From positions 18,650,578 through 18,714,577 of the forward strand of contig NC_086367.1 in the NCBI RefSeq assembly GCF_036324505.1: DNA of 64,000 nt, read 5' to 3'. A program made the position numbers and the translations under genes. The notes beneath the pieces were generated by a model, which was not told where the DNA came from, ran no database searches, and saw only the letters and a list, made by a program, of their open reading frames with translations. Numbering within the stretch: position 1 is the stretch's first letter; every line of letters begins with the position of its first letter. Origin of the DNA: Eleginops maclovinus (lineage: Eukaryota > Chordata > Actinopteri > Perciformes > Eleginopidae). This document shows positions 13,021 to 26,875 of the stretch, one piece after another.

Positions 13021-15206
13021 AAAAAAGGGCCTCTTTACTATTTTAATTCAGCCAGCATATGACCATCAGTTAATATAGATTTAAGCAGATGTGGTTTTGT
13101 TGGTTATTGCAGAGTTTTTCTCCATAGCAACATTATTCTTATTAGCTGTGTTTTTTTTCCCTCTTGTATTCAACATTTTGCACAATAAAGCTGATTATAA
13201 ATATTCATTTATTGAGCTGTATTTACTCTGCATGTGCGCTGTGTGATACCTGCCTGACAGCGCTGCTCTATTGTGAGCCTGTGAAAGGCTCCAATCACAT
13301 TCTGGATAAGACCATTTTACACATGGCAGCAGAATGTTCCTTGCATGATGAGGTAGCAATCAATTATCGTCATGAAATCCCCTTGTTTAAATCCATCCAG
13401 GAATATGTATTTTCTGGGGCTTTGGCGATATTTTATAATATTTTACTCATAAGCGAATAGCCAGTACTGATGCTCAACAGATTAAGTCATCAGTAAAAGG
13501 AAAAATGTCTTATTTTTGCAGTAAACACCTCATTTTAGTACAGAAGAAAGTGGTTTGTAAACTAGGAGTTTTAGTGGTGACAGGATAATAAATCCAAATA
13601 CTTGCCCTCATCTCTTTGGAGGCGAAACAAATAGGCCATGGGTGTCAGTTACTGCTCTTTTATTCAGAAGCCCTCTTTGCTGCCTGGCCCTAAACACACT
13701 CTCACTGAAGCATCTGGGGAGCTACTTAGCAAACAACTCAGAGTCAGTAATGAGGAAGGTGGTCTCACTCTGAGCGTCTTCCTCTCCTCAGACCCAGCCT
13801 CCTGTTTGTTGATGGCCATGTTGTGTCACGCCCGGTCTCTCTGCTGTGAAACCAAATGCCACCGTCTGCATCCAAATTATTTGCCCACAGAGAGGTCGGA
13901 AATTTCACATCATGCATGAGGAGAATATCAACTCGTACACCTACATGGAAAAGTTCTGGGATTATCCAATTCAAATAGCTCTTGGCTAACACTGCAGATC
14001 AAATCCTTCCCGGGTAAGGCTTGCAGGCCGGGCGCGCACCCTTAGGCTACGCTTAGGGGTGATTTTAATTCTACCTTCAGGAGACCAATGTCAAAAGGTA
14101 CTGTTTGTCGTCAGACTGCTTTTTGTTGACAAACTCCAGGTGTGGAGGAGGCAACGTTTGTAATGTTAAAGCCTTTTTATTAAGACTTCCTTTTTTACTC
14201 CAAAACATATAATTTTTGACTACTTTTTTCCTGATCCTCTCTTGACTTTCAGTGTGACAGAAAGCACAGTCAGTCATATTTATATATATATATTTATATT
14301 ACCAAAGCTACATTGTTAGCATCTCTTAGCTTCAGGTTTTGGTCACCCTCCCTGCTGTTTTACTTTTGACTTAATTCCCATGAAACCCAATTAAAGTTTG
14401 TCTTTTTTCTATCATGGCAATGATAACAGCAGTTAAAAACAAGAAAAGCAGAATAAATTTGACCTTAAATCAGAACAAAAACCATAAGTAAAGACACGGC
14501 TGAATTAGATTCCAGAAGCTGAAACTAAATGCAGGAAAACATCAGAGCACCACAAAGCAATAATCAGATAACAAATAAAACCCCTTAAACAGAATGAGTC
14601 AACAGGATGTTCAAAGGCGCTTAATGTGCGGCTGTGTTAAGTAAAACATAATTTACCATGCATGGTGTTTTTGTCTGGTATTGTATACCATATGTATCAA
14701 GTGGATTTCAAGGCTCTGGTGATTTAAACATAGATGTGAAGAGAGAAAATAACCAATTTGGTCGGCAGAGATAAAAACAAAAGACCAACGAGCTGATTAA
14801 AGGCCCTCTCCTCTCTGAGCTAACTAATGAAGCAAACACAAAAGATAAAATCAAAACGGAATTGGAAAACAGGAATCTAAAACCTTAATATAAAACTCCC
14901 AGTATCTGCAAGCAACAATTGGACAGTTCTAAATCTGTAAATATGTGAAATATATTTGTATTCCCATGAAGCCTGCTCTTCAGAGACGTGAGGAATTTCT
15001 CCTGACAGCGGTGACAGGCTGGAAGTCCTTTTTGCATTTTCACCGCAGTCGTCTTGGTTGGCATCTCCGGCAAAAACACAGGTTTCTCCCCCACACCCCT
15101 GCAGCACTTCAGCTTCGGAACTGTAGCCGCTTTTTCCACCAAACGGACAAAACTGAACCGCGCTTGGTGCTTTCTGGAAGTCAAAAAAAACCAAACACGC
15201 TGAATC

Positions 15207-15208
<2 letters not shown>
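13021..15208. other. No gene recognised
   Basis: AT-rich sequence with a short TATATA run at 14278-14300. I see no exon, RNA gene or mobile element here. Confidence 0.55.
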
Positions 15209-15284
<76 letters not shown>

Positions 15285-15300
15285 GCGTGTGCGTGCATGT
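15209..15300 (+). repeat. (GT)n microsatellite with GTGTGC end
   Basis: A perfect GT run to 15279, then GTGTGC variants. Confidence 0.96.
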
Positions 15301-15737
15301 CTGCATTTCCCTCTCCCTGCCTCCCCCATCTGCAGAGGAAAGAACTCTTTGAACTGTGAACCAATGAGCGTCACAGCAGCAGAAAGATGTTGCTAGGAGC
15401 ACTTCCTACATCCAGCTGTGGACCTGTGCAGAAACACACACGCATAAAACACACACTTAGTGCACACCCAAAACAAACGTGTCTGTCTTAAGGCCATACT
15501 GTCAAGGTGATAGTTTATGGATGTTACCTCCCTCTCATCCGCGTCCTCCAGCTCGTTGCTCCTCTTCATCGCAGAATAACACGTTATGTATCTGGAACAC
15601 GTTACATTGCTGCCATTTCTTTTTCTCTCTTCCTCCATCTCTCTTTCCCTCCCTCCATCTCTCCTTTTTTCTATCTAATGCATAGAGACAGGGTGGATGT
15701 ATAATTCATACCCCCTCTGCCAGCAGTGCTTCTCTTG

Positions 15738-15963
<226 letters not shown>

Positions 15964-16089
15964 ACCATTACTGTGGCCGAAGAGACAGACCTCACCCGGA
16001 GAAGCAAAGCGGAAAGAACGGGTCATCTGGGTACGTTTGAGTTGGTGTGTGTGCACATGTGTGTTTACCTCTGTGCGCCTTTACATCGC

Positions 16090-16275
16090 AATAAATGATG
16101 TATAGGCGTGGGAACACTCTCTCGCTGACTTCTCTATACGTTTCATTACGCAGCTCGGGGTTAAAGGAAGCGTGCGTGGGCAAATCGCTTGACGTCTGTT
16201 TTCCTTTCGGCGTATTTATCGGTTTTCGTATTTATCTCGGCGTGGCGTGCGCCGCTGCGCCGCTTATGAAACTGT
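16090..16275 (+). promoter_or_regulatory. CpG-rich patch (candidate regulatory)
   Basis: A local rise in CpG (for example GGCGTATTTATCGGTTTTCG and CGCCGCTGCGCCGC) stands out against AT-rich, CpG-poor surroundings. No exon or TATA/CCAAT set was recognised. Too short for a classical CpG island. Confidence 0.3.
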
Positions 16276-17639
16276 AAAAGCAGGCCAGCGTTGGCTCTCT
16301 GAAGGCAGATATGCTTCTCTGAGCTCGAGTTTCTCTGAAATAGAATTTGGGAGGGCAAGACCCACCTCTCTTCTCCACTCAACCATGCACTTACTCATTC
16401 CCTCTGGGGAGGAAAGAGGGAGAGAGAACGAGGTACAGGAGTGGGAGGAAAGAGAGGGAGAGGAGATGAAAGAGGGGCGTAAAGTGCAAAGGAGGAGAGA
16501 GGAGAAAAGAGGGAAATGGGCGAAGAAAGAAGGAAGTGAGGAAGGCGAGAAAAAGGAGAGGGTGGCTGGGAAATGGTGACAGATGCAGTGATGCAAAGTT
16601 AATCTACTCAAGCACTACACTACATATCCTATTGATCTACTTTAAGACATTACTGAGGGATACATTAGAGTTTTAATGATGTTTATATTACTGTTAATAG
16701 ACGAAGAGAACCAAACCAAACACACATTTACACAGTATTTGGAAGTGAGTTTCAAATGTGTTTTAAAATAGTTACCAACAAATGTCCTATTTACTTAAAT
16801 CTGCAGGTTTTTAAAAAGCCAGTTACTCTTTAAACATGTGACTTGTCTCAAAAGATGTATGTTTTCAGTAGGAACCAATGGATTATGGGCTGAACATGTA
16901 TTCAATTGAAGTATTAAGTAGACAGTCTAATGTTAGTTTTTGGAGGATTTGATGACTGTCAGATAAATGTAGAACCAAAACAACCCTATCTGTATCTCAG
17001 TTAAAGTAGATGGTTACGGGTTTTTATATGAACTAGTAAAGATCATTAGAAATAAGCTTCCAAATTAAAAGTGATTAATGCTCGTACATCAGTAATGATT
17101 AGGTCATTTAACTGTCGATACCCAAGTGAATTCTTCTAGTGCTCCTGAAGTAACAGTAGCATTTACACTGTGGTTCTATTTTAGTTTAGATAAAGGAAGT
17201 CGGTATGTCTTCCACCTCTGCAGATACAGAAAGAGAGGGAGAGAGAGAGAGAGAGAACACGGGGGAGCTATAGGTGCAGAGAGCAAAGTAATGGAGAGGA
17301 CATGTAGAGCTGCTGAAAAAATATGGAGATGGAGAAAGAGAATATCTATAAGCCACCAAAAAACATGCAGAAGGAACAAGAAGAGAGCACTGGAGAGTGA
17401 GGCAGAAAGTGCAAGAATTCATGTACTGGTGGAGAGAAAAGAGAGGGAGGCTCTATAAGCACAAGCTCAGAAGAGAACATGTAGAGACAAAAAGAGAAAC
17501 AGAGAGGGAGGGAGAAACGACTCTTTTCCTCCCTAATGGGTGAGTGAGCATCGGGAACAGTCAGCTGAGTCCATGTCAGGAGAAGAAGAACCTAAACGAG
17601 AGCGCAGCTTTACATGCACAGTTTAGGCCGCCGCATCAC

Positions 17640-19615
17640 TGCAGACAGCCGGCGCGCTAATGGACAGCAAGCAGAGCGGGGGGGCAAAGACAGAGCAGGT
17701 AAAGAAGGGAGACCTGGGGAGATGTTTCAATACAAAAACAGTCCCTTTATCCTCTTTACTTTACGTATCAGTGTGGGTGCAATTGGCTAGCTCACTATCT
17801 GATGAATAGCAAACAGCGCAGGAAGAAGAAAATACACATGGGAGAGGCTTTGATTAAAAAAAGAAAACAGTCTCTAAACTCATTTAGGGTAACTTACTGC
17901 TGCCGCTGTAGCTCTGTTTAATAGATGGCAGGGAGGAGTGGGGGAGAGACGACATCAAAGTGCCGTTACTGATAGAAAATGCATTAGATATAAGCACGCC
18001 ACTGATGTTGGGAATTTCAAAGCTTCCACAGTTTTGCTTCCCATCCTGGGATCGGGGTGTTTTTATCACTTTGAGGGTGTTTTTCCTGCCGAGGAGAGCG
18101 GGTGACCGTGGCTGATTCTATTCAATAAAGCAAATGACACGTGCACTCTAAGCCCCTAGTTTTTCTGTTTAATGGACACCAAAGGGGAGAGGAAGAGGGA
18201 GAGAGAGAAAGAAGTGGGAGGAAGTGTCTCCAAGCTAATTTAGTGTTTTCACTGGCTGGAGCTGGTTAGTGCTCACTTCAATGGACAGGAGGCAGAGGGG
18301 GATGCAGGAAGGAGAAGCAAGGGAGTGTATTCCAAAAACTAATACCGATACAACATATTACCGAGCCCTGCAATAAGAAGTTTATTGCATGTTTCAGAAC
18401 GGGAATTGGAAATAGGTTGCTCAAACATTGAATATGTAGCCCTGACAGATATTATCAGGACGCAGGTGGTCCAATTTGATCGTCTTTTGGAGCTGGCAAC
18501 AGGTCTAGATACACCTACTCAGGATGGAAAATGAGCATTGTTGATATTACTCTGTGTATTGTAGCCCAAGGCTCTCTGTCTAGTAATATGATTAAACATA
18601 TTCATTTAGAAAATATGCATCGTGTTAGCAGAATATGTATGTAGATATTGTATAGATGGACCCTTTTTCTACAAATGTTCTTCAACAAAGCAGGAGCTCC
18701 CTTAAGGCCTGCATCATGTCAGTTGATAATGTGCCTTAATGATGCATATTCCCATACTCCTAAACAAAGTTACAGACCAATTTCTTCCATTTGCCAGCCT
18801 CTCCCTGATTGGTATTCGAGGCTCAGGGCCAGCAGATGTGTATTACCATTGCACAAATTCAGAGCTATCATAAATTATATCACAATTACGGAGACACGAT
18901 GACAAATGAACATCATTTAGAGTCGTTGCAACAAATGTTTGCCGTGGTGAATGGAGACATGATCAGATGGGCAAACAGAAACCCAGACTTTTACTGGGTC
19001 AAACAAAGTTTTCAGTCACTCAATCTCAAGTAATTTGTGTCTCCCAGCACCAGACACGTCCAAGGAGAGTTTCAACTCCTTAAATCTTTATCAAACCCAA
19101 GTCTTGTCTCTATCTGCCAGGCAGCAGACTCTCATCTGTTATATAACGTGTAGTGTCTAAGACCTGAGAATAAATCTTTCCAAACAATTCCTGTTAAAGG
19201 AAGTTTGACAACACCAGTGCACTCATCATAGCACTATATCTGGCAGGATGTGTGTGTGGTGGGTTTGGGAAAAATCCATGAGAAGATGCATCAAGAAGCG
19301 GAAAAAAAGTGTCCCCCTGTCAGGTTAGAGTTTCCTTGTCAATGTAACTGAATAGCTCTCTATTTAATGGACAGCAAACAGAGGGGAGAAGGGGAAAAAG
19401 AAGATACATCTAAATAGGGCTGGATATAGAAAAATGATACCTTGCACTGTGCCGCTCGCTCTACAGCATCCCTCTTTATCAGTGTGAGAGAAACAGAGAG
19501 GGATACACGGGGAAGATGCTTAGAACGTGTCTCCAAGTCAATTTAGTGTTCCCAGCGCCACTGTAACGCAATACTGCGGCTCTCTATCTTATTGACAAAA
19601 AGTGTATGAGAGAAG
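17640..19615 (+). repeat. Diverged two-part module repeated at least six times
   Basis: Motif B resembles GCTCTCTATTTAATGGACAG followed by CAAACAGAGGGG and a purine-rich stretch. It occurs near 17654, 17789, 17911, 18160, 18269, 19355 and 19579. Motif A resembles GTGTCTCCAAGCTAATTTAG. It is clear at 18223 and 19527 and recognisable at about 17741, 17870 and 19309. Motif A precedes motif B by 41-52 bases each time. Spacing between neighbours is often 110-140 bp or a multiple. This suggests an ancient tandem array that has since diverged and been interrupted (18300-19300). Function unknown. Confidence 0.6.
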
Positions 19616-20199
19616 AGAGTGAGGAGTCGAATGAAAAACGAGTCGCTGGAGACCCAGGAATCCTCTCAACCTCATTTGTGAGCTCTGGTATTTACTGCTG
19701 CTATCAGATGTGGATTAGAAGCAGATCACAGAGGAAAGTCGTTTTATCTCATTCACTCAGCAGTATTATTAAATCATCACTGTCTTGGAGAAAAGCTTCT
19801 ATCTTCTCAGTCTGACATTCTCCAACGACTAATTAGGTTGTTTAAAACAGCGTGTCGTGTCCAATATATCTTCGCGCCTCGTTTTGGAGCGTTTTTGAAT
19901 GCAATTATTAGCCATATATTTCATGTTAATGTCAGCGTGTGGATAGCTGGTGTCTCGCACCGCATGAAAAAGTGATGACCGTCTGGGAGAGGTGACGTTT
20001 TAAGTGATCTCTGAAGATATATGTGGGGGCTACGACAGTTTAACTACTTCTTGACACATTTTTCAGACATGAGTGTTATGTTGCATTCACGTAATCGTAG
20101 CGTCGGGCATCTTCAGAGGGCCGGGTGGCGCCATATTTTACTGGTCGGCCATTTTTCTTTTTTTTTTATGTATAATGAATATTATATCTGAAAATCGTC

Positions 20200-20418
20200 C
20201 CTTCAATAGTGTTTTATTCGTCAGATAGATTGTTTATCTTCACGGCCGTTTGTATATTTTCTACTCTAATGCCGGTTTATTATATTTATATTTGGAGATG
20301 TTTATATTTTAGAATAGTTTATTTCTACTCAGATGCTCAGATTTTATGCTGCTGCCACAAAAACATTTCCCAATTCCCAATTTTGGGATTAATAAAGTAC
20401 ATCTGATCTTATCTTAAT
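20200..20418 (+). mobile_element. LINE/SINE 3' tail (5'-truncated retroposon)
   Basis: The segment ends with a GCTGCTGCCACAAAAAC stretch, then TTTTGGGATTAATAAAGTAC and a CTGATCTTATCTTA tail. This is the typical 3' end of teleost LINE-type retroposons (GGGATTAATAAAG followed by a short tandem tail). The upstream body is AT-rich and carries no reverse-transcriptase motif. The left border is approximate. Confidence 0.55.
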
Positions 20419-20559
20419 AGGACAAATACTACAACTGTATTTAACGTGGAGAGCTGTGCTGATTTGAACGAGGTAGTATGGAGAAGAAATGTGCAGGGTT
20501 TACAATTTTAAAAGCAACAAAATGCGTGATGTGCATTAATGTAATGGATAATGCTTTTC

Positions 20560-20740
20560 CAGGGTGGATAAAAGTTAGTTTTAGGGGTGGTGGGGGGGGT
20601 CCCTGGCCTTGATGCTGAGGCCGGTAGCAGAGGGGAGGAAACTGTTCAGGTGGTGAGAGCTTTCGGTCCTGATGGAGCGCAGCCAGAGAGGAGCAGGGTA
20701 CACAATTTGTGTCCAGGATGGGAGGGGTGAGCCACAATCT
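20560..20740. repeat. Retroposon-like dispersed repeat
   Basis: Phrases such as GAGGAAACTGTTCAGGTGG, CGGTCCTGATGGAGCGCAG and GTCCAGGATGGGAGGGGTGA are familiar from a teleost interspersed repeat, often found with elements like the one at 12571-13020. It is moderately diverged and has no conserved frame. Borders are approximate. Confidence 0.5.
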
Positions 20741-22142
20741 TTATAAAATAAAGAAACATTTCAAGTATTAATTTACTTTTCTACACTTTAGAACTCTGTG
20801 TACTTCCCTGTTGACAGGTGCAACATTTGGTAGTTCAGTTAAGCTACTGTGCAAGACTTTAGCATTAAATGAGATTTACATTTCAAGTTAAATAAGTGTT
20901 ATTAAACACTCTGTAGTTTTATCCTGAAGGCTGTTTGCAGTAACTCTTGTGTTAAAGTAAAAACACTGTGCCTGCTCCATACTGCGCTTCATCCGTTTAC
21001 CTGGGGTTTTATTTCATCAAACAGGGATACAGATGTGATGACACTATCAGCAGAGTGCGGGATACACTGGCAGGAGTTGGTTTATGTTGTGTTTCTAAAA
21101 AGTTGGTGTTGTTTTTCAGCAGGGATCGGGGCTCTGCGGGATTGTCTGATGCATTTACCTGAGTATCGAATCAATAAAGAAACACAAACTCACTCTATAG
21201 CTATGATTATATTAGAAACCACTAGAGCACATCTGCACTGCTGCAAGGTTACCAGGTTCAAAAGCAGCCTCGTCCTGTCAGGGCTCTGTAACACACACAC
21301 ACACACACGCACACACACACACACACACTGAGAAGGGTAGAAACATTTGTCAATGAAAATACTCAGCGGAGAACACAACATGTTGGTTTGGGAGTGATGT
21401 GGTGTGAGATAAATGGAGGAGGGGGTAAGGAAATGGAGGAGGGAAACAGGGTAGCGATGCGAAGAGAACACAACAGAGGAAGAAGAAGGGAATCCATGCA
21501 TTGCTCCGCTGGGAGACTCCATACTTCCTCCAGACCTTCAAGTCAGAGCGGTATACCACTACAGTGCAAACACACACACATACAACCCCCACCTCTGTCT
21601 CTCAACACCCAGCACAACTGTCAGCTACCTCAGAACCCCTCAGGAGGGAGTGTGTGTGTACTTCAACTACATGTCATGCGTGTACAGTGTGTGTGTGCCT
21701 GGGAATTTGTCAGTCAGTGTGCATACATGTGGGTATCCGTGAAGTGAGATGACTTGTTTTTATTTTATTCCAAAACGGACAGAAAATTAGTTTTATTTTC
21801 ACAAATCCTGGTGAAAAATTGGAATGAAAAAAAAATGTTTAGCAGCGTGAACATTTAACCATTTCTAATTTTCTTTTTCCTAACTTGGAAGTGCGATGGT
21901 GCATAATCATTGCCTCATTTGCATTTTCTTCCCATTTCTTTCCCTCACTTTATGTTATAAGCAGCATTTCCTGAGCTGTGCCTGTCGAAAAAAGGACCAA
22001 ATCAACCAACCCTACTGATCCTTTTTTAAATCAGGATATTTTTGGGTGAAAATTATATGCTTTTGCTGTTTGAAATTCAAGTCTGAGTCTCTGTATTTCC
22101 ATGTGTATGCGTGATTGTGTTTCATGCAAGTCTCTCCATTGC

Positions 22143-22342
<200 letters not shown>

Positions 22343-22457
22343 ATATAGGTTAAGAGGCTGGCATTAGCGCTCCTACTGTGATTCCTGTCTTGTTAGAGGC
22401 TGTTGTAGGTCTGCTAAACTGAATCAATACACAATATCTGTTGCCTAACATATGCTC

Positions 22458-22724
22458 ACACACACACACTCACACACACACACACACTCACACACACACA
22501 CACACATTTAGAAATTGCCCTGTCAGCAACAATGTCCAATCAAGAGCTGTTTAAGAAGATAGAGAGAGCTGTGTGTGTGTGTGTGTGTGCGCGCGTGCGC
22601 TGCTTTGGCGAAAGAGAAAGGCATTTAAAGAGGTGCTGCTCCCGTTAACGAATGGAGCTGCTTGAATTCACATGCTGCTAATTCATCAATAACCTTTTAG
22701 GGTAGCTGCCAATGTGTGTGTGTC

Positions 22725-22755
<31 letters not shown>

Positions 22756-22756
22756 A
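22458..22756 (+). repeat. Cluster of short CA and TG tracts
   Basis: (CA)n with CTCA breaks at 22458-22505, (TG)n with GCGCGTGCGC at 22571-22600, and (TG)n at 22712-22756. Confidence 0.92.
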
Positions 22757-22810
22757 TTTGCATATACTGTATGCTTTGAAAGTTCAGGAGTTCTAAACTA
22801 AGGCCAAGTA

Positions 22811-22849
22811 TTTTGCATATATGCAAAATAGGATATATATATCCTATTT
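22811..22849. other. Two overlapping perfect palindromes
   Basis: TTTTGCATATATGCAAAA (22811-22828) is its own reverse complement. A 24-base palindrome (22826-22849), with arms AAATAGG and CCTATTT around five AT steps, overlaps it by three bases. Confidence 0.95.
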
Positions 22850-23479
22850 GTCACCTCAATAAAACACTGAAAAATATTTACATTTCCAAGCATGATTTTG
22901 TCTAAAAGCTTTAATGACAAACCTCAAAATCTCACCTGCAAGAGAAAACACACAATTCCCAATTTATTCTGTGGACAGTTTTGCAATAAATCCTTGCTTT
23001 ATATATGTTATAATGTTTCAGTGAATCCGAATCTGCTTAGAAAGGTGTTTCTATTATTTCGTCCACCTCATTTATATCAATGAGAGTAGTCCAAATAGCA
23101 GGAACACCTCCCCGAGTCTCTACCATGTAATATTGTGATCATTATGAACCTGCTGATGTATAATTGACTCATATTGGCTGGCAGGTAGCGTTCGTGTGGT
23201 GGCGGCACAGAGTGCAATTAAAAATGCATACTCGGCTATTTATGGAGCGGAAATTTCAGTGTTATGCGAGGGCGGACCACATGGTACTTTATAACTCGTC
23301 TCACCAAAACACTCCTGTGTGTGTGTGAGTGTAGGGAGAAGGGGTTGAATGTGTGTGTGCAGCAGAATGTGTGTGTGCACATGTGTGCGTGTCATGAGCA
23401 TTTGACTGCTAAAGAGCTGAAAAGCCATGAATCAATACTGCTAATGAGAGTCTTAAAGCTGGGAGAGGAGGGGGAGAAA

Positions 23480-23690
23480 ACCTCTCACCTTGTTCTTTCA
23501 ATTTGTCTTTCCCTCCACCTTTCCCACCTTCTTCCCTCCCTTCTTTCCCTCCTCCTCCTCCTCCTCCTCCCCCCTCTCTCTGTCTCTCTCACTCACACTA
23601 AAGTTTTCTTTCCTCCCATGTGTGGTTTGTTGTTGCTTTCACTCCTCACTCCCTCTCCCTTCACTTTCCTTCCATTTCTTAGACCCGCAA
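23480..23690 (+). repeat. Polypyrimidine tract
   Basis: CT-rich + strand with CCTCCTCCTCCTCCTCC and TCTCTCTGTCTCTCTC. Similar tracts lie at about 1390-1530, 15600-15670, 29280-29460 and 53810-54080. Confidence 0.75.
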
Positions 23691-26600
23691 GTAGGCGTCA
23701 GGTGGTAAACCGTACCATCGTCTCCTCCTCTCAAATGCACTTTGCTGCGCTCCTTCACTCTGACAAATTGAATATTCCCTCTAAACACTTTTTCCAGCAG
23801 CGGAGGCATCTCATGTTCTGCTCCCAGGGATCCACAAACTTCACGCCAGGCCCCCCCCCCCTGCACTCAAAACCTGCCTGTTATCGGCACAGAGACATCC
23901 TGCAGCAGCAAACATCTTCATGCCTTTCGGGCATATGTTGGGGTACTTGCAATTACTAGCTGCTTTTCTTCAAATCATGTAGATTGAAGCAGTTTTAAAA
24001 CACAGGTTATACAGATGTGTTGTTCTTTTTCGACATGTAGTGACAGCAGGGGTTTTCCATTTACGTCTCTCACTGGAATTAATTTTCTGTACTCAATAGC
24101 TTTTACAGACATGAAGTGTAGATGATTTTTAATCAGTGTTTTATTAACGGCACCTGGTAATACATTGCTAAGCACAGACTGAGTTAAAATGTCTGAACTG
24201 CATCACAACATGTTGGAAAAAGTATTTATCGGGCCATTAACATGATAAAATCCTTTCATAATGCTATAACATATAAACATTAGCATGCTAAAGCTTTGCA
24301 GTTCTCACAATGCATTGTTAGATCATTGCAAACAACAAAGGTTTGAGGAACAGGATGCTGCCTATTTTTAATCAGAGTTTGAGCAGTGCTCGCAAATCAA
24401 CTTTGTGAAAAACAAACCAGAAGAATTACTTATAAAATCCCCTAAAATATATATTAAGGGGTTTGACATTTAAAAAAGAAAGCTAGGTGAAACTCGATGC
24501 AGCAGAGGTCCAGCTCTGACTTTCTAATCCCTGGTTTGGGTCAGGCTTTAAAAACCTTGGATCCCACGTGTCCTATAATGCATCATAATAGCATATTTTG
24601 AGAGACCTCTTAAAGCCTCTTTAAAATACTTTTTTAAGACAGGCTTTCTTGTTGTCTCCAATAACACACAGAGACCACTAAAGGTGTGTCGCTTGAGAAC
24701 TTCTCTTTACTCGACAAAGCTCTCAGTCATGGAAGACAGTTTACAACAATTTGCACAGTGTGTATAAAGCAAATTCAACAAGCTGTCAGATAATGGAAGT
24801 GGTATAAAAATACAATGCTTATCACTGAAATGTAAGAGAGTATTTAATTATAAAGTCTTTATTACAAAAATACTAACAATTGCACTTCCAACAATGCCTA
24901 TCCATCATGTATTTGTGTTAAAATGCAGTCCTCATGTTTAAACCCACATATTACATGCAAGGAAGAGTCTGCTTGAATGTGATTCATCATTATCTTTAGA
25001 AATGTATAGAAATAATTGGATGCAAAAAAGGCAACATGTGAGTGATGTCAATTGATTTTTATATTGCAGTAAATAGGTTAAAACTAGTCTGCTTGATCCT
25101 TTTGCAAGAACCCACCTATCGAATAAAGCAGTAACAGTATTACTGATTAATACAGTCAGATGAAGAAGGAGGTAGGGGTGGAGGAGTGATAGTTTAGGGA
25201 CCAGGTAGCACAGAGGTGAGGTGCGTTTGATAAACGGCTGACTGAGCACAGCACCGTTTAGAGTTATTAATAAAACACAGACGCTGTATCGATCGCTGCC
25301 ACAGGCGGGGCCCAGCGCCCGCAGATATGCTCTCTCCGATATAGATTTACATATGGCCCCCTGTTCTCCCGTATGGATTTAGTGGCAAAGCTCAGAGTGT
25401 TTCTGAGGCTTTGACAGATTAGGCCTGTCCGACCGGCTGAAGTTAGGAGAAGAGATAGAAATGAGTTAGAGAGGGTGAGAGAAAGATGTATTTACTGTTT
25501 ATGAAGAAAGGGAGGGAGAGGTCAGAAGGGAGATGCTCCTACAGTACATGTTGAGAGCTAAGCGGAGCGGACAGGTGTCAGATCCCCCCCCCCCCACCCC
25601 ACCCCCCACCACCCCAGTGAAGCTATCAAGGGGTAGAGCTGACGGCATTCAGTTAAAACTCCCCCTCATTTCCTCAGACTCCCACACCTTACAGCCCGTC
25701 GTCTCTACTCATCATCCTCCACGAGACACCTCGGGAAAGAAGTTCTTAATTTACTGTGATTGTGACTCTGTTTGCATATAAATCCCTGATTGTAATTTGG
25801 AGGGCGGAGAAACCGAGCCGGGGAGGTTTATTTAAAACTTTTTTTTTCTCCTTCCGTCTTTGTCTTGAAGAAGGAGCGGATCCCACAGATTAAGTTCCCC
25901 GCTACTTTCACACAAACACACACCAACACCATCACAGGCGCACATACTCGACCCATCTTCCTTCCCCCATGAAGGCACGTGCAGGGGTCCAGGGATCACC
26001 CAGAATGCTTTGCCCTGCATTGTTGAGCTCTTCCTTTCAGTGCATTAGAGGGGGGTGAGAGGCTCTACTTTGCCAAAAGATGGGTCAGGCCCTTTCGCTG
26101 CCAGCATCCTTCTTTCACCCAGGCCTCTGTCTCCCAGGGCAACTCTCTTTCTTGTCCCCTGCACGGGTGTGTATATCTCTGAATACGTGTGTGTGTGTGT
26201 GTGTGCGTGTGTGTGTGTGAGGAAGAGTGCAAGTGAAAGAGGAACATGAAAGGGAAAAGCAGGCTCGATGACTCGCTGCCAAACCTTCTCCAATTTCCTC
26301 TCCACGGCTAATCTGATTGGCTCCTCTGATGCTCCGACGGTGAAAGGAGAGCAGGATTGGATGATGCCGGCAGGAATTGAGCAGGCAGTGGGACGGACTT
26401 GGCCGGGAATGTTTGGGATGAGGCAGGAATTTGGGCAGATTTCCCCCTATAGGACTCTTTCGGGGAATCATTATGTGTATGTCGATGCGTCTGTATGTTC
26501 GGAGCGTCCCTTCAAGTGCCTAAGTTGTGTGCGTTTGCAGTTTCACATGAGCGTCCCGTTGGATTGAAGGGCAGAAGAAGCTTTTGATTTAGGGAGGAAT

Positions 26601-26875
26601 GAAAGGCTGAGAGGCCAGGGGAGAGAATGAGAAAACTCTATCTCCGTTCACCCGATTTAGGATTACCAAGAAAAAGCGTGAGGGCTGTTGCAAAGAGGGG
26701 GAGGTGGAATGACAGAAAGAGAGAAACACTGGGAATTACAGATATAGAGAGGAACAATGAGGACAGAGTGAATCAGACTGAGTTAACCAAAGCAAGGGGG
26801 ATGCTGGGAATCGGAATCTGACTAATCAGTAGTACGCTTGTGAAAATCCCAGAGAGCATTTCTTCCGCCTGTAAG

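Noticed and set aside
16247..16579. Glu/Arg/Lys-rich open frame
   Set aside because: Translation of a polypurine tract, with the opposite strand equally open.
23264..23959. 231-codon open frame, the longest in the window
   Set aside because: Composed mainly of a CT-rich tract giving Leu/Ser/Pro low complexity and TG-repeat residues; no family features.
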